Source: Thermoplasmata archaeon (GTDB lineage Archaea; Thermoplasmatota; Thermoplasmata; Methanomassiliicoccales; Methanomethylophilaceae). Taken from it: a DNA stretch of 64,000 bases. The notes below the pieces were generated by a model. That model saw only the letters and a list, made by a program, of their open reading frames with translations, was not told where the DNA came from and did no database searches. The stretch covers positions 1-64,000 of the forward strand of contig SUSU01000005.1 in assembly GCA_015063225.1 (NCBI GenBank), written 5' to 3'. A program made the translations under genes and the position numbers. Of the stretch, positions 35,301 to 43,551 are shown piece after piece (the first letter of the stretch is position 1; every line of letters begins with the position of its first letter).

Positions 35301-35561
35301 GTGTTCAAGAACAACGAGGGAATGAAGCCCAACGCCATCAGCCTGATGCGCGACGGCTCCATCAACCTGGTCATCAACTCCCCCTCGGAGCACTCCGGTG
35401 CCGTCCGCGACGGACACAGGATGCGCAGGCTCGCCGTGGAGCTCGAGATACCCTTCATCACCACCATCAACGGTGCCGAGATGGCAGTGGGTGCCATCGC
35501 CGTGAAGAAGAAGGGCGACATCGGCGTCAAGAGCATGCAGGAATACCACAAGCTCGTCTAA
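32349..35561 (+). CDS. carB: Carbamoyl-phosphate synthase large subunit
   Basis: Uses bicarbonate, ammonia from CarA and two ATP to form carbamoyl phosphate for pyrimidine and arginine synthesis. The 1070-residue protein has the duplicated ATP-grasp halves, each starting with a GSGPI/GGGPI-type loop (VIGSGPIVIGQAAEFDFSG; IIGGGPIRIGQGIEFDYC), and a C-terminal MGS-like allosteric domain. ATG 32349 overlaps the carA stop. The same product is the carbamoyl donor used by HypF, encoded at 57233-59407. Confidence 0.96.
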   Translation: MRKEYKKLLVIGSGPIVIGQAAEFDFSGSQACRSLREEGYKTVLVNSNPATIQTDPETADSVYIEPMTAEHVAKIIEKEGVDGVLSGMGGQTGLNISAELAEKGYLEKYGACLVGTQPDAIERSEDRELFKEAMEEIGEPVPKSMPANCIEDALKAVEYIGRYPVLIRPAFTLGGTGGGIAYNEEELRDICARGLAYSRIHQVLIEESVLGWKEIEYEVMRDSKDNCIVICNMENLDAMGIHTGESIVCAPCLTLSDKDLQMFRTASIKIIRTLQIEGGCNVQFAFDPVTHDYRVIEVNPRVSRSSALASKATGYPIARVATKIAVGYTLDEIPNRITGNTFAAFEPAIDYIVLKIPRWPFDKFRTVDRHLGTQMKSTGEVMAIGRTVEEALLKGLRSLEIGVKGLDPIDMTDDELHEEFKNATDRRIFAMGEALRRGWTPEQVAKETCWDIYFIKKLKNIVDMENRLKKEELTDALLKEAKEMGFSDETIATLRKDTDEWKVREQREKAGIMPYYKMVDTCAAEFTAATPYFYSTYKGRASEVVPDGKKKVVIIGGGPIRIGQGIEFDYCCVHGVKALQEEGIEAIMINNNPETVSTDFDISDRLYFEPLELEDVLNVIKAEQADGVICQYGGQTSVNLAIDVEKGLKGTKTKVLGTSPDQMDVAEDRKRFTDLMRQLDIRQPPSGTAYSYDEAMKIAEDIGYPVLVRPSYVLGGRGMEIVYSDEELHTYMETAVKVSRNHPVLIDKYLSEAIEIDVDSACDGEDVYVGGILEHIEYAGCHSGDATMVMPPYTLSQKTIDEIVEINRKVALALQIRGLMNLQLAYKDGQIWMIEANPRASRTVPFISKATGVPLAKIGVKIMLGRKLKEFGLSGYRPIDHYAVKASVFPFLKLVGVDSILTPEMKSTGEVMGIDPDLHTACLKAFTAAGTVLPTEGGVYITVNDHDKPRAAKIAKALVEMGFRIYATKGTSTYLRENGVENTAVFKNNEGMKPNAISLMRDGSINLVINSPSEHSGAVRDGHRMRRLAVELEIPFITTINGAEMAVGAIAVKKKGDIGVKSMQEYHKLV

Positions 35562-35568
35562 ACCTCTC

Positions 35569-35586
35569 AAGGGCCGCAAGGCCCTT
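35569..35586 (+). terminator. carAB transcription terminator hairpin
   Basis: AAGGGCC-GCAA-GGCCCTT, a perfect 7-bp stem with a GCAA tetraloop, begins seven bases after the carB stop and is followed by pyrimidine-rich CTCTTAT. Confidence 0.7.
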
Positions 35587-35620
35587 CTCTTATCCCCCGT
35601 ATCTGAATCGGACGGGGTTT

Positions 35621-35893
35621 TCAACTCTTCAGTCTTCTCTCGAGATCGGCATAATCGATCCCTTCCCCGCCGTCGTAGAAGAACTCGTCGATCACTCTGC
35701 TCACGTCGTCGATCAACGATTCATCCACATGGATACCATTCATCCTCTATCCGCCTATATCAGCATCCACGGACTCGAAGTACTTCAGAATAGCAAACCC
35801 CACACCGTCATCGTCCATAGGCCGTGAGAGATCGATCCCGTCAGAATGCTCCCTGATCAGTTGAACTGATCTTTCACTGATTATTTTAGCCAC
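35621..35893 (-). CDS. Small protein gene(s) interrupted by an in-frame TAG
   Basis: From GTG 35893, 48 codons read MAKIISERSVQLIREHSDGI and on to DADIGG, then TAG at 35749-35747. The same frame continues as AGG ATG and 40 further codons (MNGIHVDESLIDDVSRVIDE to RRLKS) ending in TGA at 35621. It is therefore either two tiny coupled genes (48 and 40 residues) or a single 90-residue protein in which TAG is read through, as pyrrolysine would be. GAAGGTGA precedes the first start. Both halves are acidic and helical, with no family recognised. 35894-36154 contains no further gene that can be supported. Confidence 0.5.
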
Positions 35894-36154
35894 GATTCAC
35901 CTTCTTCCGTTATTCCTTTTAGTATCAGTTGTTGGAACAAACCTATGTGAGATCTAGTCTCTTTTTTTGTTGAGGTTTTTGGATGGTCTGTTAAACCCTC
36001 GAATCAGCCTTGTTGTGACGTACAACGGCCATAGTCGGTATGACGTTTCTCGCATCGCGCGGACAAACCGGATACACGGTCCTAACGGTCTTTTCCACCC
36101 GGAAATGTTAACTTTCATACCTAGTATTATATCTTATCCAGACACAATATCCTC

Positions 36155-37423
36155 ATGGACGATATTCAATTATCCCCGGAGGATTCATCATCCTTGCACT
36201 GTTACAGATGTGGGGATGAAATAGGCTTAATCACCGAGATGCTCTGCGACGATGATGGGGACATACGCGAGATGTTTCTCGTATGCCCACACTGCGGGGG
36301 ATTCTCGATCATGTTTGACGAGGAAGAGGGATGGCATGTCAAAGGGACCGACATCCCGTATGTCCCGGGCGCCTTTTCCGATACCGCATACCTCTACTCA
36401 CAATTCGATGAAAAGGAATACCCCGACAAAGAAACTGCACTCCGCAGTAAACTAGGAATCTTGAACACACTCATAATCGAGTGCGAAACATCTGATAGCA
36501 TCGTGCCAACAAAACGTCTGCATTACGAACGGATTAGGATACTGAAGGAAGCCATCGATTCGGGTTTGGAGGCATTCCGCAAAGACTATGCGGAGGCCCT
36601 TTTCGAATCAATATACTCCGGCTACGATACGCCCGAGATAAGGGCTGAAATCACAGAACACCTCCAATACTATGACATCAGGGATCTATCCTTACTGTTG
36701 GACTCGATACTCGCGGAGGAAAATGAAGAAGACCCCCTTAGTAAAACAATCGAAGAAATGCTGCACAAAACGGAGACCGAACTCCTCGATAAAGACGCCG
36801 TGGACTCAACTAAGGGCCTGTTAGAACTAATAGACCACTACATTTACTTCGATGACTGCAAAAAGGCTTTGGAATTACAGGATCATCTCATTATTTGCCT
36901 ACGTGATGCTGGAACAACGGAATCGAATCAGATGATCGGTATGGTATGCAGTCATTGTCTGGAGATAACTACCGATGAAAAACTCGATTCCATCATGTCC
37001 GGCATGAGGAAAATCCGCGAGTGTTGTCCCGAAGATTACTACACGTGTTCGATAGCCAATGCACGCCGTTGGATATACGACCCAGGACACTTAGAAGACA
37101 TCAAACAGGACATGATGTGGCTTCAGAACCATTTAATCCCCATCAACGAAGACCCCTTTGATTACGACGACTACGATAGCCAACAATCAATAGTTGAATA
37201 CGTATATGCAGTCGCATCAAATTCCCCTGAAGAAATGGAAAAAGCTGTGATGGATCTGGTGGATTACTATGATTACTACGACTTCGACACGGATTCATCT
37301 TGGGCGATATGGGACTATTGGATCAACAGGAATCCTGGAAAACGCATGAAGAAATGGATACTACAGAGGTTGAATGAAGAAGGTTTGACTTTGGAACATA
37401 TCCGTGATCTCAGCACCCAGTGA
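36155..37423 (+). CDS. Hypothetical protein with N-terminal zinc ribbon
   Basis: A 422-residue acidic protein of unknown function. The first 50 residues hold CYRC and CPHC pairs forming a probable zinc ribbon. The rest is largely helical, with many acidic residues and tyrosine-rich patches such as DPFDYDDYDSQQ and DYYDYYDFDTDSSW. There is no signal peptide or membrane segment. TATTATATC at about 36125-36133 lies some 26 bp before ATG 36155, supporting a leaderless start. Base composition is lower in GC than the neighbouring carB, so recent acquisition is possible. Confidence 0.75.
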   Translation: MDDIQLSPEDSSSLHCYRCGDEIGLITEMLCDDDGDIREMFLVCPHCGGFSIMFDEEEGWHVKGTDIPYVPGAFSDTAYLYSQFDEKEYPDKETALRSKLGILNTLIIECETSDSIVPTKRLHYERIRILKEAIDSGLEAFRKDYAEALFESIYSGYDTPEIRAEITEHLQYYDIRDLSLLLDSILAEENEEDPLSKTIEEMLHKTETELLDKDAVDSTKGLLELIDHYIYFDDCKKALELQDHLIICLRDAGTTESNQMIGMVCSHCLEITTDEKLDSIMSGMRKIRECCPEDYYTCSIANARRWIYDPGHLEDIKQDMMWLQNHLIPINEDPFDYDDYDSQQSIVEYVYAVASNSPEEMEKAVMDLVDYYDYYDFDTDSSWAIWDYWINRNPGKRMKKWILQRLNEEGLTLEHIRDLSTQ

Positions 37424-37470
37424 TTTGTTTAGAACTGCAACAGAATGATCAAAAATGAGGTTTACTATTA

Positions 37471-37520
37471 ATTTCAAAGTAAAATTTTTTTACTCTGGAA
37501 TTTAAAGTAAATTTTTATAA
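37471..37520 (+). promoter_or_regulatory. Repeated AT-rich elements before the DUF234-type ATPase gene
   Basis: Two similar elements precede the gene: ATTTCAAAGTAAAATTTTTT (from 37471) and ATTTAAAGTAAATTTTTAT (from 37500), the first containing a near-palindrome AGTAAAATTTTTTTACT. The spacing of about 27-29 bp across the expected TATA/TFB region suggests operator sites. Confidence 0.45.
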
Positions 37521-38975
37521 ATGTCACACGATATCACGAACATGGAAAGATTCGTCGGACGTGCCAGAGAACTGAAGTATCTGGAAAAGATGTGGTCTGA
37601 TGAACGCTACAAGACCTGTGCCATCTACGGTCGCAGACGCATAGGGAAAACCAGAATGATTCAGGAATTCATCAGGGATAAGAAAAGTATTGTGTTCGAT
37701 CTCGTATTGGGTACCGAACCTGAAATCATCCGCAGAATGGATGCTACCCTGCGCGACATCACTGGGATAAATACCCCGTCCGATGATCTGTTCGACATCC
37801 TGAAGAATTTGAAACAGATATGCTCCGAAGAGAAAACCGTCATCGTGATAGACGAACTCCCGTACCTCACCGCGGACAATGACCGTGCCGCTTCAGAACT
37901 CCAGCATTTCACAGACTGGCTTGTTGACAATACTGACTCTATGCTGATTGTCAGCGGATCCTCCATCTCTCTGATGCGCGATGAACTGAAAAACAGGAAC
38001 AGTCCCCTGTATCAGAGATTCTTCTTCGAGATCGACCTGAAACCACTTTCATTGGAGGAAGTCAGAGAATTCCATCCCGGAATGTCCGATACAGATATCC
38101 TGAAAACGTACCTCATCCTCGGCGGTATCCCGCTCTACCACGCAGGTGCAGGCAATCGCAACTATGTCGAGATAGTTGAGGACTACCTGTTCGAACCCAC
38201 AAATCTATTTTACAACGATCCCACGGCAATCGTGGTCGGGGAATTGAAGGACCAGGCTGAAAATGCCCTATCCGTCCTTCAAGCCATTGCGTCCGGATCG
38301 ACGAGATTCAGCGAGATCGCCTCACACACTGGACTGTCCGATTATACGGTCGACAGATGCTTGGACGGATTGAAAGGGATGCGCCTAGTCGATACCTTGC
38401 ATCCAATGGCCGATGCACCGAAACAACCAGTCTACATCATCACCGATGCCCCTACCTCGTTCTATTTCAATGTGATAGGACGCCATCCCCAATTATCGAG
38501 ATATTCATCACACATCTTCGAATCGGCCTCCAATCCGATATCCGATTTCCTCGGCAGACAATTCGAGATATTCTGCAGAAACCTCCTGCCCAAGGTATAC
38601 CCATGCTCGGAAATCGGATGCTGGTGGGGAAAGGTTCCCGTCAGGGGAGATGACGGCCGCATCACACGCGATGCCAACGGTAAGGTGCTGACCGAGGGAG
38701 TTGACATCGACATAATCGCCACCCTCCGCAGAAAAAACGAGAGGATTGATCTTTTCGCAGAGTGCAAATTCATGAACCGTAAAATGTCACTGTCCATGCT
38801 GAAGACACTACAGGAACGGGTATCTTCGCTCAAGGGCGGTTACAACGAAAGGCTGGCATTGATCTCTGTGAAAGGGTTCGATGACGAACTACAATTCTAC
38901 GCAGAGGACAACGGGATTTTCCTGATCGATCTGGACACCATCATGGGAAAGAAAGAATATCCCGAAATCATCTGA
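37521..38975 (+). CDS. Archaeal AAA ATPase with DUF234 PD-(D/E)XK-like domain
   Basis: A 484-residue protein of the archaeal/bacterial ATPase family common in mobile or defence-linked genes. It begins MSHDITNMERFVGRARELKY, then Walker A GRRRIGKT (about residue 39) and Walker B-like VIVIDELPYL. A winged-helix segment follows (FSEIASHTGLSDYTVDRCLDGL). The C-terminal DUF234 region has a restriction-endonuclease-like pattern, GVDIDIIA followed by FAECKF. It stands alone. Its biological role in archaea is not established. Confidence 0.85.
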   Translation: MSHDITNMERFVGRARELKYLEKMWSDERYKTCAIYGRRRIGKTRMIQEFIRDKKSIVFDLVLGTEPEIIRRMDATLRDITGINTPSDDLFDILKNLKQICSEEKTVIVIDELPYLTADNDRAASELQHFTDWLVDNTDSMLIVSGSSISLMRDELKNRNSPLYQRFFFEIDLKPLSLEEVREFHPGMSDTDILKTYLILGGIPLYHAGAGNRNYVEIVEDYLFEPTNLFYNDPTAIVVGELKDQAENALSVLQAIASGSTRFSEIASHTGLSDYTVDRCLDGLKGMRLVDTLHPMADAPKQPVYIITDAPTSFYFNVIGRHPQLSRYSSHIFESASNPISDFLGRQFEIFCRNLLPKVYPCSEIGCWWGKVPVRGDDGRITRDANGKVLTEGVDIDIIATLRRKNERIDLFAECKFMNRKMSLSMLKTLQERVSSLKGGYNERLALISVKGFDDELQFYAEDNGIFLIDLDTIMGKKEYPEII

Positions 38976-39050
38976 TCGATCCGACGATGCCCGAGTTCCG
39001 TGCTGCTTCTGCGAATCATATTATGTTGAAACATCTCTCAATTTTTCTAC

Positions 39051-39112
39051 ATTTGTAGTGAATTCACTACTTTCGTAGGTCGCATTTGTAGTGAATTTAC
39101 TACTTTCGTAGG
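39051..39112. repeat. Tandem 33-bp-period repeat containing palindromes
   Basis: A 29-bp unit at 39051-39079 recurs at 39084-39112 with a single difference. Each contains GTAGTGAATTCACTAC (39055-39070, perfect palindrome) or GTAGTGAATTTACTAC (39088-39103, one mismatch). The period of 33 bp is three helical turns, so both sites face the same side of DNA. It lies between convergent genes and covers the last codons of galM. Confidence 0.7.
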
Positions 39113-40089
39113 AAAACGTATTCCACGAAATGTCTGTAATCCTCGTCCGCACGTAGCATGACCGAGGGGAACTCCGAATGGTTCGGAGCGTCCGGCGGGA
39201 ACTGCGCCTCGAAACAAAGACCGCCGAACCTGCCGTAGGTCACGCCTCCCTTCCCAGGCGTCCCGTCCTTCAGGCCTCCGGCGGTATAGAACTGCATAGC
39301 GGGGAGGTCCGTGAACACATCTATCGATATTCCCGATACATCGCAGAATGCGGATGCGGCGTGTCTGTCGGACAGCATGTAATTCTGGTCGAATCCCGAA
39401 TCCCCGAGGACATCCCCCATGAGGGTCTCTTTCCTGAGGTCGAAACGGGTGCCTTCCACGAAACTAATCTCCCCGGTCGGGATGCCGTCGAGATCTGACG
39501 GAGTATAGGAATCGGACAGGACGGAAACGCGGTGTCCTGATACATCACCCTTGCCGGCGAGGTTGAAATACGAGTGGTTCGTGAGGTTGCAGACGGTGTC
39601 CCCGTTCGCATGAGCCAGATAATCAATCCTGAGGCTCTTTCCGTCGACCTTATAGGTCACGCGGACATCGAGTTCGCCGGGATACCCCTCCTCCCCGTCG
39701 GGGGAGTTCAGATGCAGAGTGACGGACGAATCCGATACGGATTCCACATCCCACACGCGCTTGTCGAACCCTCTCTCCCCGCCGTGGATGTGGTCCTTCC
39801 CGCGGTTGAGCGTGAGCTGGTAATCCTTTCCGCCCACGTTGATGTGTCCTCCGGAGATGCGGTTGGTGCACCTACCCATGACCGCTCCCATCCTCCCGGA
39901 ACGCGTACGGTAATCCTCCAGGGACTCGTATCCGAGAACCACATCCACGAAGGAACCGTTCCTATCGGGGACCTTAAGGGAACGCAGGGCGGCACCGTAG
40001 GTGATGACCTCGCATTCAATCTCCCCGGAACCTATGGAGATGCATTGCACCTCCGTTCCGTCGGGCATCACTCCGAAAACGCGCGACAT
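39100..40089 (-). CDS. galM: Aldose 1-epimerase (mutarotase)
   Basis: Interconverts alpha and beta anomers of sugars. The 329-residue beta-sandwich protein has the GalM motifs GAALRSLKVPDR, GRCTNRISGG, NRGKDHIHGGERGFDK (catalytic histidine), NLTNHSYFNLAG, GFDQNYML and the glutamate in FEAQFPPDAPNH. ATG 40089 starts five bases after the hisA stop, so it is the last gene of the his operon. The stop is TAG immediately followed by TAA, and these lie in the downstream tandem repeat. Its place in a histidine operon has no obvious metabolic reason. Confidence 0.92.
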   Translation of the reverse strand: MSRVFGVMPDGTEVQCISIGSGEIECEVITYGAALRSLKVPDRNGSFVDVVLGYESLEDYRTRSGRMGAVMGRCTNRISGGHINVGGKDYQLTLNRGKDHIHGGERGFDKRVWDVESVSDSSVTLHLNSPDGEEGYPGELDVRVTYKVDGKSLRIDYLAHANGDTVCNLTNHSYFNLAGKGDVSGHRVSVLSDSYTPSDLDGIPTGEISFVEGTRFDLRKETLMGDVLGDSGFDQNYMLSDRHAASAFCDVSGISIDVFTDLPAMQFYTAGGLKDGTPGKGGVTYGRFGGLCFEAQFPPDAPNHSEFPSVMLRADEDYRHFVEYVFLRK

Positions 40090-40093
40090 GGAA

Positions 40094-40816
40094 TCAGGCG
40101 AGGTCGGCGACCCAGGGGATCTCCCATTCCCAGGGCTTGATGACTCCGTCATAGAGCGCCATCCCAACGACGGCGGCGATGGCGCCGGAACGGGAGAGGG
40201 TCTCCGCATCCTTGTAGGTGGTGAGGCCGCCGGAGGCAATCACCATGACCGGACAGTCGGTGACGAACTGGCGGGTGGCGTTCTCGTCCACGCCGCCCTT
40301 CTTCCCTTCTACGTCCACGTGGGTGAAGAGCACACCGGCAACGGGCAGGGAACCGATGACGTCGAAGAGGTACTTCAGGGAGTAGGGGCAGGGTTCCTGC
40401 CATCCCTTGATGACGACCTTCCCGCCCTTCATGTCCATCCCCACGACTATCTTGTCGGGGAACTTGTTGGCCATCTCCTTCAGCCATTCGATGTCGGTGA
40501 CGGCCTTGGTGCCGGTGATGACCCTGTCGGCGCCCGCCTCGACGTAACGGCGGATGGTCTCCTCCGAACGGATACCGCCTCCGACCTCGCAGGGCACGCC
40601 GCAGGTGCGGATGATGTCACAGAACACATCGACGTTGTCCCCTTTCCCGAAGGCGCCGTCGAGGTCCACAAGGTGGAGATACTTCGCGCCGAGGTCCACC
40701 CACTTCTTGGCGGTGCTCTTGATGTCGGGGATGACAATCTGCTGGGAACCGGGCTTTCCGCCCACGAGCTGGACCACCTGGTGGTCCAATACATCGACTG
40801 CGGGAATCACTATCAT
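40094..40816 (-). CDS. hisA: ProFAR isomerase
   Basis: Isomerises the ProFAR intermediate to PRFAR in histidine synthesis. The 240-residue (beta/alpha)8 barrel has catalytic Asp in MIVIPAVDVLDHQVVQL, the LHLVDLDGAFG strand, EVGGGIRSEETI phosphate loop, and the late ASGGLTTYKD. ATG 40816 overlaps the hisH stop by four bases. Confidence 0.94.
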   Translation of the reverse strand: MIVIPAVDVLDHQVVQLVGGKPGSQQIVIPDIKSTAKKWVDLGAKYLHLVDLDGAFGKGDNVDVFCDIIRTCGVPCEVGGGIRSEETIRRYVEAGADRVITGTKAVTDIEWLKEMANKFPDKIVVGMDMKGGKVVIKGWQEPCPYSLKYLFDVIGSLPVAGVLFTHVDVEGKKGGVDENATRQFVTDCPVMVIASGGLTTYKDAETLSRSGAIAAVVGMALYDGVIKPWEWEIPWVADLA

Positions 40817-41409
40817 ATCTGTCCCTCCGCGAACTCCACGAAGTTCCTCAGGAACCTCTGTCCCTCCGCCGAGCTCTTCTCGGGGTGGAACTGTGTGGAG
40901 ACGACGTTGTGGTCCCTCATGAGCGTTGGGAAGGTGAACCCCTCGTACTCGGTGATCCCCTTCACGACCTTGGGATCGGCGTCGCAGTAGTAGGAATGGG
41001 CGAAGTAGAACTTGCGCTCGGAGATGCCCTCCATGATGGGGTCGGAGGTGACGACCTCGTTCCATCCCATGTGGGGGACGGTCCTGGATTTCAGAAGGCG
41101 GACCCTCCCGCCGTAGGCGGAGATACCCACGAGCTCGCCCTCGTCGGAACCGGAGAACATCACGTGCGTGCCTATGCACACGGTGAGCGCGGGAAGCCCC
41201 GCCTCGAACTTCTGCCTGAGCTCCTCGCGGACAGGTGCCAGATTCCTCATCACGGCATCGAACGCGCCCACTCCGGGGAGCACGACACACTGCGCCCCCG
41301 GCAGACGGGAGAGGTCCGAGGTGACCTCCACCTCGGCGCCCGCAATCTCCAGGGCCTTCTTGATCGAGTGGATGTTCCCTACGCCGTAGTCGGCCATGAG
41401 GACCTTCAT
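40813..41409 (-). CDS. hisH: Imidazole glycerol phosphate synthase, glutaminase subunit
   Basis: Provides ammonia to HisF, which is encoded in the other histidine operon at 51849-52607. The 198-residue class I glutaminase has DYGVGNIHSIKKAL, LPGVGAFD, the nucleophile block CIGTHVMF, VPHMGWNEV and the His-Glu pair in STQFHPEKSS. The nucleophile elbow is CIGTH where CLGMQ is usual. It overlaps both neighbours by four bases. Confidence 0.94.
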   Translation of the reverse strand: MKVLMADYGVGNIHSIKKALEIAGAEVEVTSDLSRLPGAQCVVLPGVGAFDAVMRNLAPVREELRQKFEAGLPALTVCIGTHVMFSGSDEGELVGISAYGGRVRLLKSRTVPHMGWNEVVTSDPIMEGISERKFYFAHSYYCDADPKVVKGITEYEGFTFPTLMRDHNVVSTQFHPEKSSAEGQRFLRNFVEFAEGQI

Positions 41410-42476
41410 CTCTTCTCACCTGCGAGCACGTCTTCGATTGCGTCTGTCATTATCCTGTTCAGCTCCTCGGTGCCGACGGTGGGGCGTACGCAGTTCTCCG
41501 TGCGGCGCTTGTGTCCGAAGTCCCTGATGAGCACCTTGCGCTCCTTCAGGCCCTCGATTAGCCTGGCGTGGTCGATGGGCGACTCCGCCAGGATGAAATT
41601 GGAATCAGAGGGATAGGGCTTGAATCCTAGTTCCCTGAGTTTGGCCATCAGTTTGGGCCTCTGCTCCGAGACCATGTCCACCGACCTCTTCACGAAATCC
41701 TGGTCCCTGGCCGCGGCGATGGCGGCACCCTCGCTGACGGAGTTGAGGGAATAGGGGACCTTCACGGCGTTGAGCATGTCGGCGACCTTGCGGTTCGCTC
41801 CCATGTACCCCACCCTCATGTTCGCCATGGCGTAGGCCTTGGAGAAGGTCTTCACCACGATGAGATTGTCGAACTCCTCGACCTTGGGCATCATTGTGGT
41901 CCTCGCGTACTCCGCATAGGCCTCGTCGAGGATGACTATGCCCTCGTGTTTCGCGAGCACCTCCTCGATGTCCTTCTGGCGGAAGCAGTTCCCGGTGGGG
42001 TTGTTGGGTGTGGGCATGATGATGATGCCCTTGTTCTCCTCCCCCTTCCCGACTATCGCGTCGACGTCCAGCTGGAAGTCCTCGGTGAGGTCGACCTCCC
42101 TCCTGATCCCGCTGGCAAGGTCGATGAAGTAGGGGTAGAGGGAATAGGAGGGGCACGGGTAGGTGCAGACGGTCTTCCCGGGCTCCGCAAAGGTGGTGTA
42201 GATGGTGTTGAGCATCTCGTCGGAGCCGTTGCCGGCCACGAGGTTCTCCATCTCCAGATCGTAAAGCCTGGCGAGCTCCTCCCTCAGGCCGTTGGAATAG
42301 GTGTTGGGATAGCCGTTGAGGTCCACCCTGAGGTTCCTCAGGTACTCCGCGGCGGCGGGGTTGGAACCGAGGACGTTGGTGTTGGTGTCCATGCGGAGGG
42401 TACCCGGTGCGATGACGGGGTTGTAGTACATCTCCAGCCCGCGCACGGATGCGCGCATGCTGTTGCGGTCCATCAC
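41406..42476 (-). CDS. hisC: Histidinol-phosphate aminotransferase
   Basis: PLP enzyme that makes histidinol phosphate from imidazole acetol phosphate and glutamate. The 356-residue class I/II aminotransferase shows NPTGNCFRQKD, VILDEAYAEY, and the PLP lysine in VKTFSKAYAMANMRVGYMG, ending with TVGTEELNRIMTDAI. It is the second gene of the operon and overlaps hisG and hisH. Confidence 0.94.
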   Translation of the reverse strand: MMDRNSMRASVRGLEMYYNPVIAPGTLRMDTNTNVLGSNPAAAEYLRNLRVDLNGYPNTYSNGLREELARLYDLEMENLVAGNGSDEMLNTIYTTFAEPGKTVCTYPCPSYSLYPYFIDLASGIRREVDLTEDFQLDVDAIVGKGEENKGIIIMPTPNNPTGNCFRQKDIEEVLAKHEGIVILDEAYAEYARTTMMPKVEEFDNLIVVKTFSKAYAMANMRVGYMGANRKVADMLNAVKVPYSLNSVSEGAAIAAARDQDFVKRSVDMVSEQRPKLMAKLRELGFKPYPSDSNFILAESPIDHARLIEGLKERKVLIRDFGHKRRTENCVRPTVGTEELNRIMTDAIEDVLAGEKR

Positions 42477-43336
42477 TCCACCAGCCTCTCGATGGGCATC
42501 GTTAGGATGCCCTTGGCGCCGATCCTCTCGAGGTCGGCGACCGCGCGGAAGACGTCCGCCGCGGATACCACCGCCTGCACGGCGGCGAAGCCGGTGTCCC
42601 CGATGGGGATGATGGTGGGCCCGCCGATGCCGGGGACAATCCTCTCCACCTCTGAGAGCTTGGACACGGGGACGTCGGCCATGAGGTACTTCTTTCCCTC
42701 GGCGCGGATGACGGAGCGGAAGGCGGCTACAATGGAATCGATGGTGCCCTTCTTGGAAGCGTCCTTCATCGCATCGGAACTGGCGAATATGCAGGCCTGG
42801 GACTCCATGATGGTCTCCACCTCGCAGAGGTGGTTCATGCGGAGGGTGGAGCCGGTGGCGACGAGGTCGGCGATGGCGTCGGAGACCCCCAGCTGGGGCA
42901 TGATCTCGGCGGCACCCTGAACGAAGACGACCTGTCCCTTCAAGCCCTTCTTCTTCAGGAAGGCCTCGGTGAGCTTGGGGAACGACGTCGCGATGCGGAT
43001 CCCGTCCTTCATCTCGCCCTTGGCGACGGCGGAATCCTCGGGAGCGGCGATGGAGAGGCGGCAGTGTCCGAACTCGAGGGGGAGGACCATGTCGAGACCG
43101 GTTCCGGCCTCGGCCTCCACGTCCTGTCCGGTGACGCCGAAGTCAACGGATCCGGAGGCGATGAACACGGGGATATCCTGGGCCCTGAGGAAGAAGACCT
43201 GCAGGTTCATGGAGGGCACATCGACCTCCAGCCTGCGGCCCCAGTCGGGACCGAGAGCGATGCCCGCCTTGGTCATCAGCTCGATGGTCCTATCGTTGAG
43301 CCTGCCTTTGTTCGGAACAGCCATTCTCACTGTCAT
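42473..43336 (-). CDS. hisG: ATP phosphoribosyltransferase, long form
   Basis: First step of histidine synthesis: ATP plus PRPP gives phosphoribosyl-ATP. At 287 residues it is the long HisG with the C-terminal ACT-like regulatory domain, which allows inhibition by histidine without HisZ. Motifs include MAVPNKGRLNDRTIELM, GVTGQDVEAE and the PRPP loop ATGSTLRMNHL. It opens the operon hisG-hisC-hisH-hisA-galM. Confidence 0.95.
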   Translation of the reverse strand: MTVRMAVPNKGRLNDRTIELMTKAGIALGPDWGRRLEVDVPSMNLQVFFLRAQDIPVFIASGSVDFGVTGQDVEAEAGTGLDMVLPLEFGHCRLSIAAPEDSAVAKGEMKDGIRIATSFPKLTEAFLKKKGLKGQVVFVQGAAEIMPQLGVSDAIADLVATGSTLRMNHLCEVETIMESQACIFASSDAMKDASKKGTIDSIVAAFRSVIRAEGKKYLMADVPVSKLSEVERIVPGIGGPTIIPIGDTGFAAVQAVVSAADVFRAVADLERIGAKGILTMPIERLVE

Positions 43337-43373
43337 TTCCGCACCTTTCTATAATCCGCGCATACACGCGCCC

Positions 43374-43383
43374 CTAATATAAG
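43374..43383 (-). promoter_or_regulatory. TATA box of the hisGCHA-galM operon
   Basis: CTTATATTAG on the minus strand is centred about 43 bp before ATG 43336. It predicts a 16-base leader carrying AAGGTG as ribosome binding site. No dyad operator like that of the aro operon is seen here. Confidence 0.6.
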
Positions 43384-43551
43384 TGTTGGACTGCCCTCAA
43401 GGCGCCATATATGGCGTGATTGACGGTTTTTCAAACATCTGGCTCTTTTGAAAATATTTTTCAGAGGCCGTGATGTCCCCTCGCGCGCGCCCATCATAAA
43501 ATAAATAATGTGAACGTATCAGCCGATTGCTAACTTGGGGAAAGGTGTCAC

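Noticed and set aside
35967-36224. 85-codon plus-strand frame before the zinc-ribbon gene
   Set aside because: It overlaps the promoter and start of the next gene, has no ribosome binding site and shows no protein-like features.
39051-39112. CRISPR array
   Set aside because: Only two units with a 4-bp gap between them, internal palindromes and no cas genes. No CRISPR array was found elsewhere.
43436-43470. Imperfect palindrome before citrate synthase (GGCTCTTTTGAAAATATTTTTCAGAGGCC region)
   Set aside because: The arms align only with gaps and mismatches, so it is not reported as an operator.
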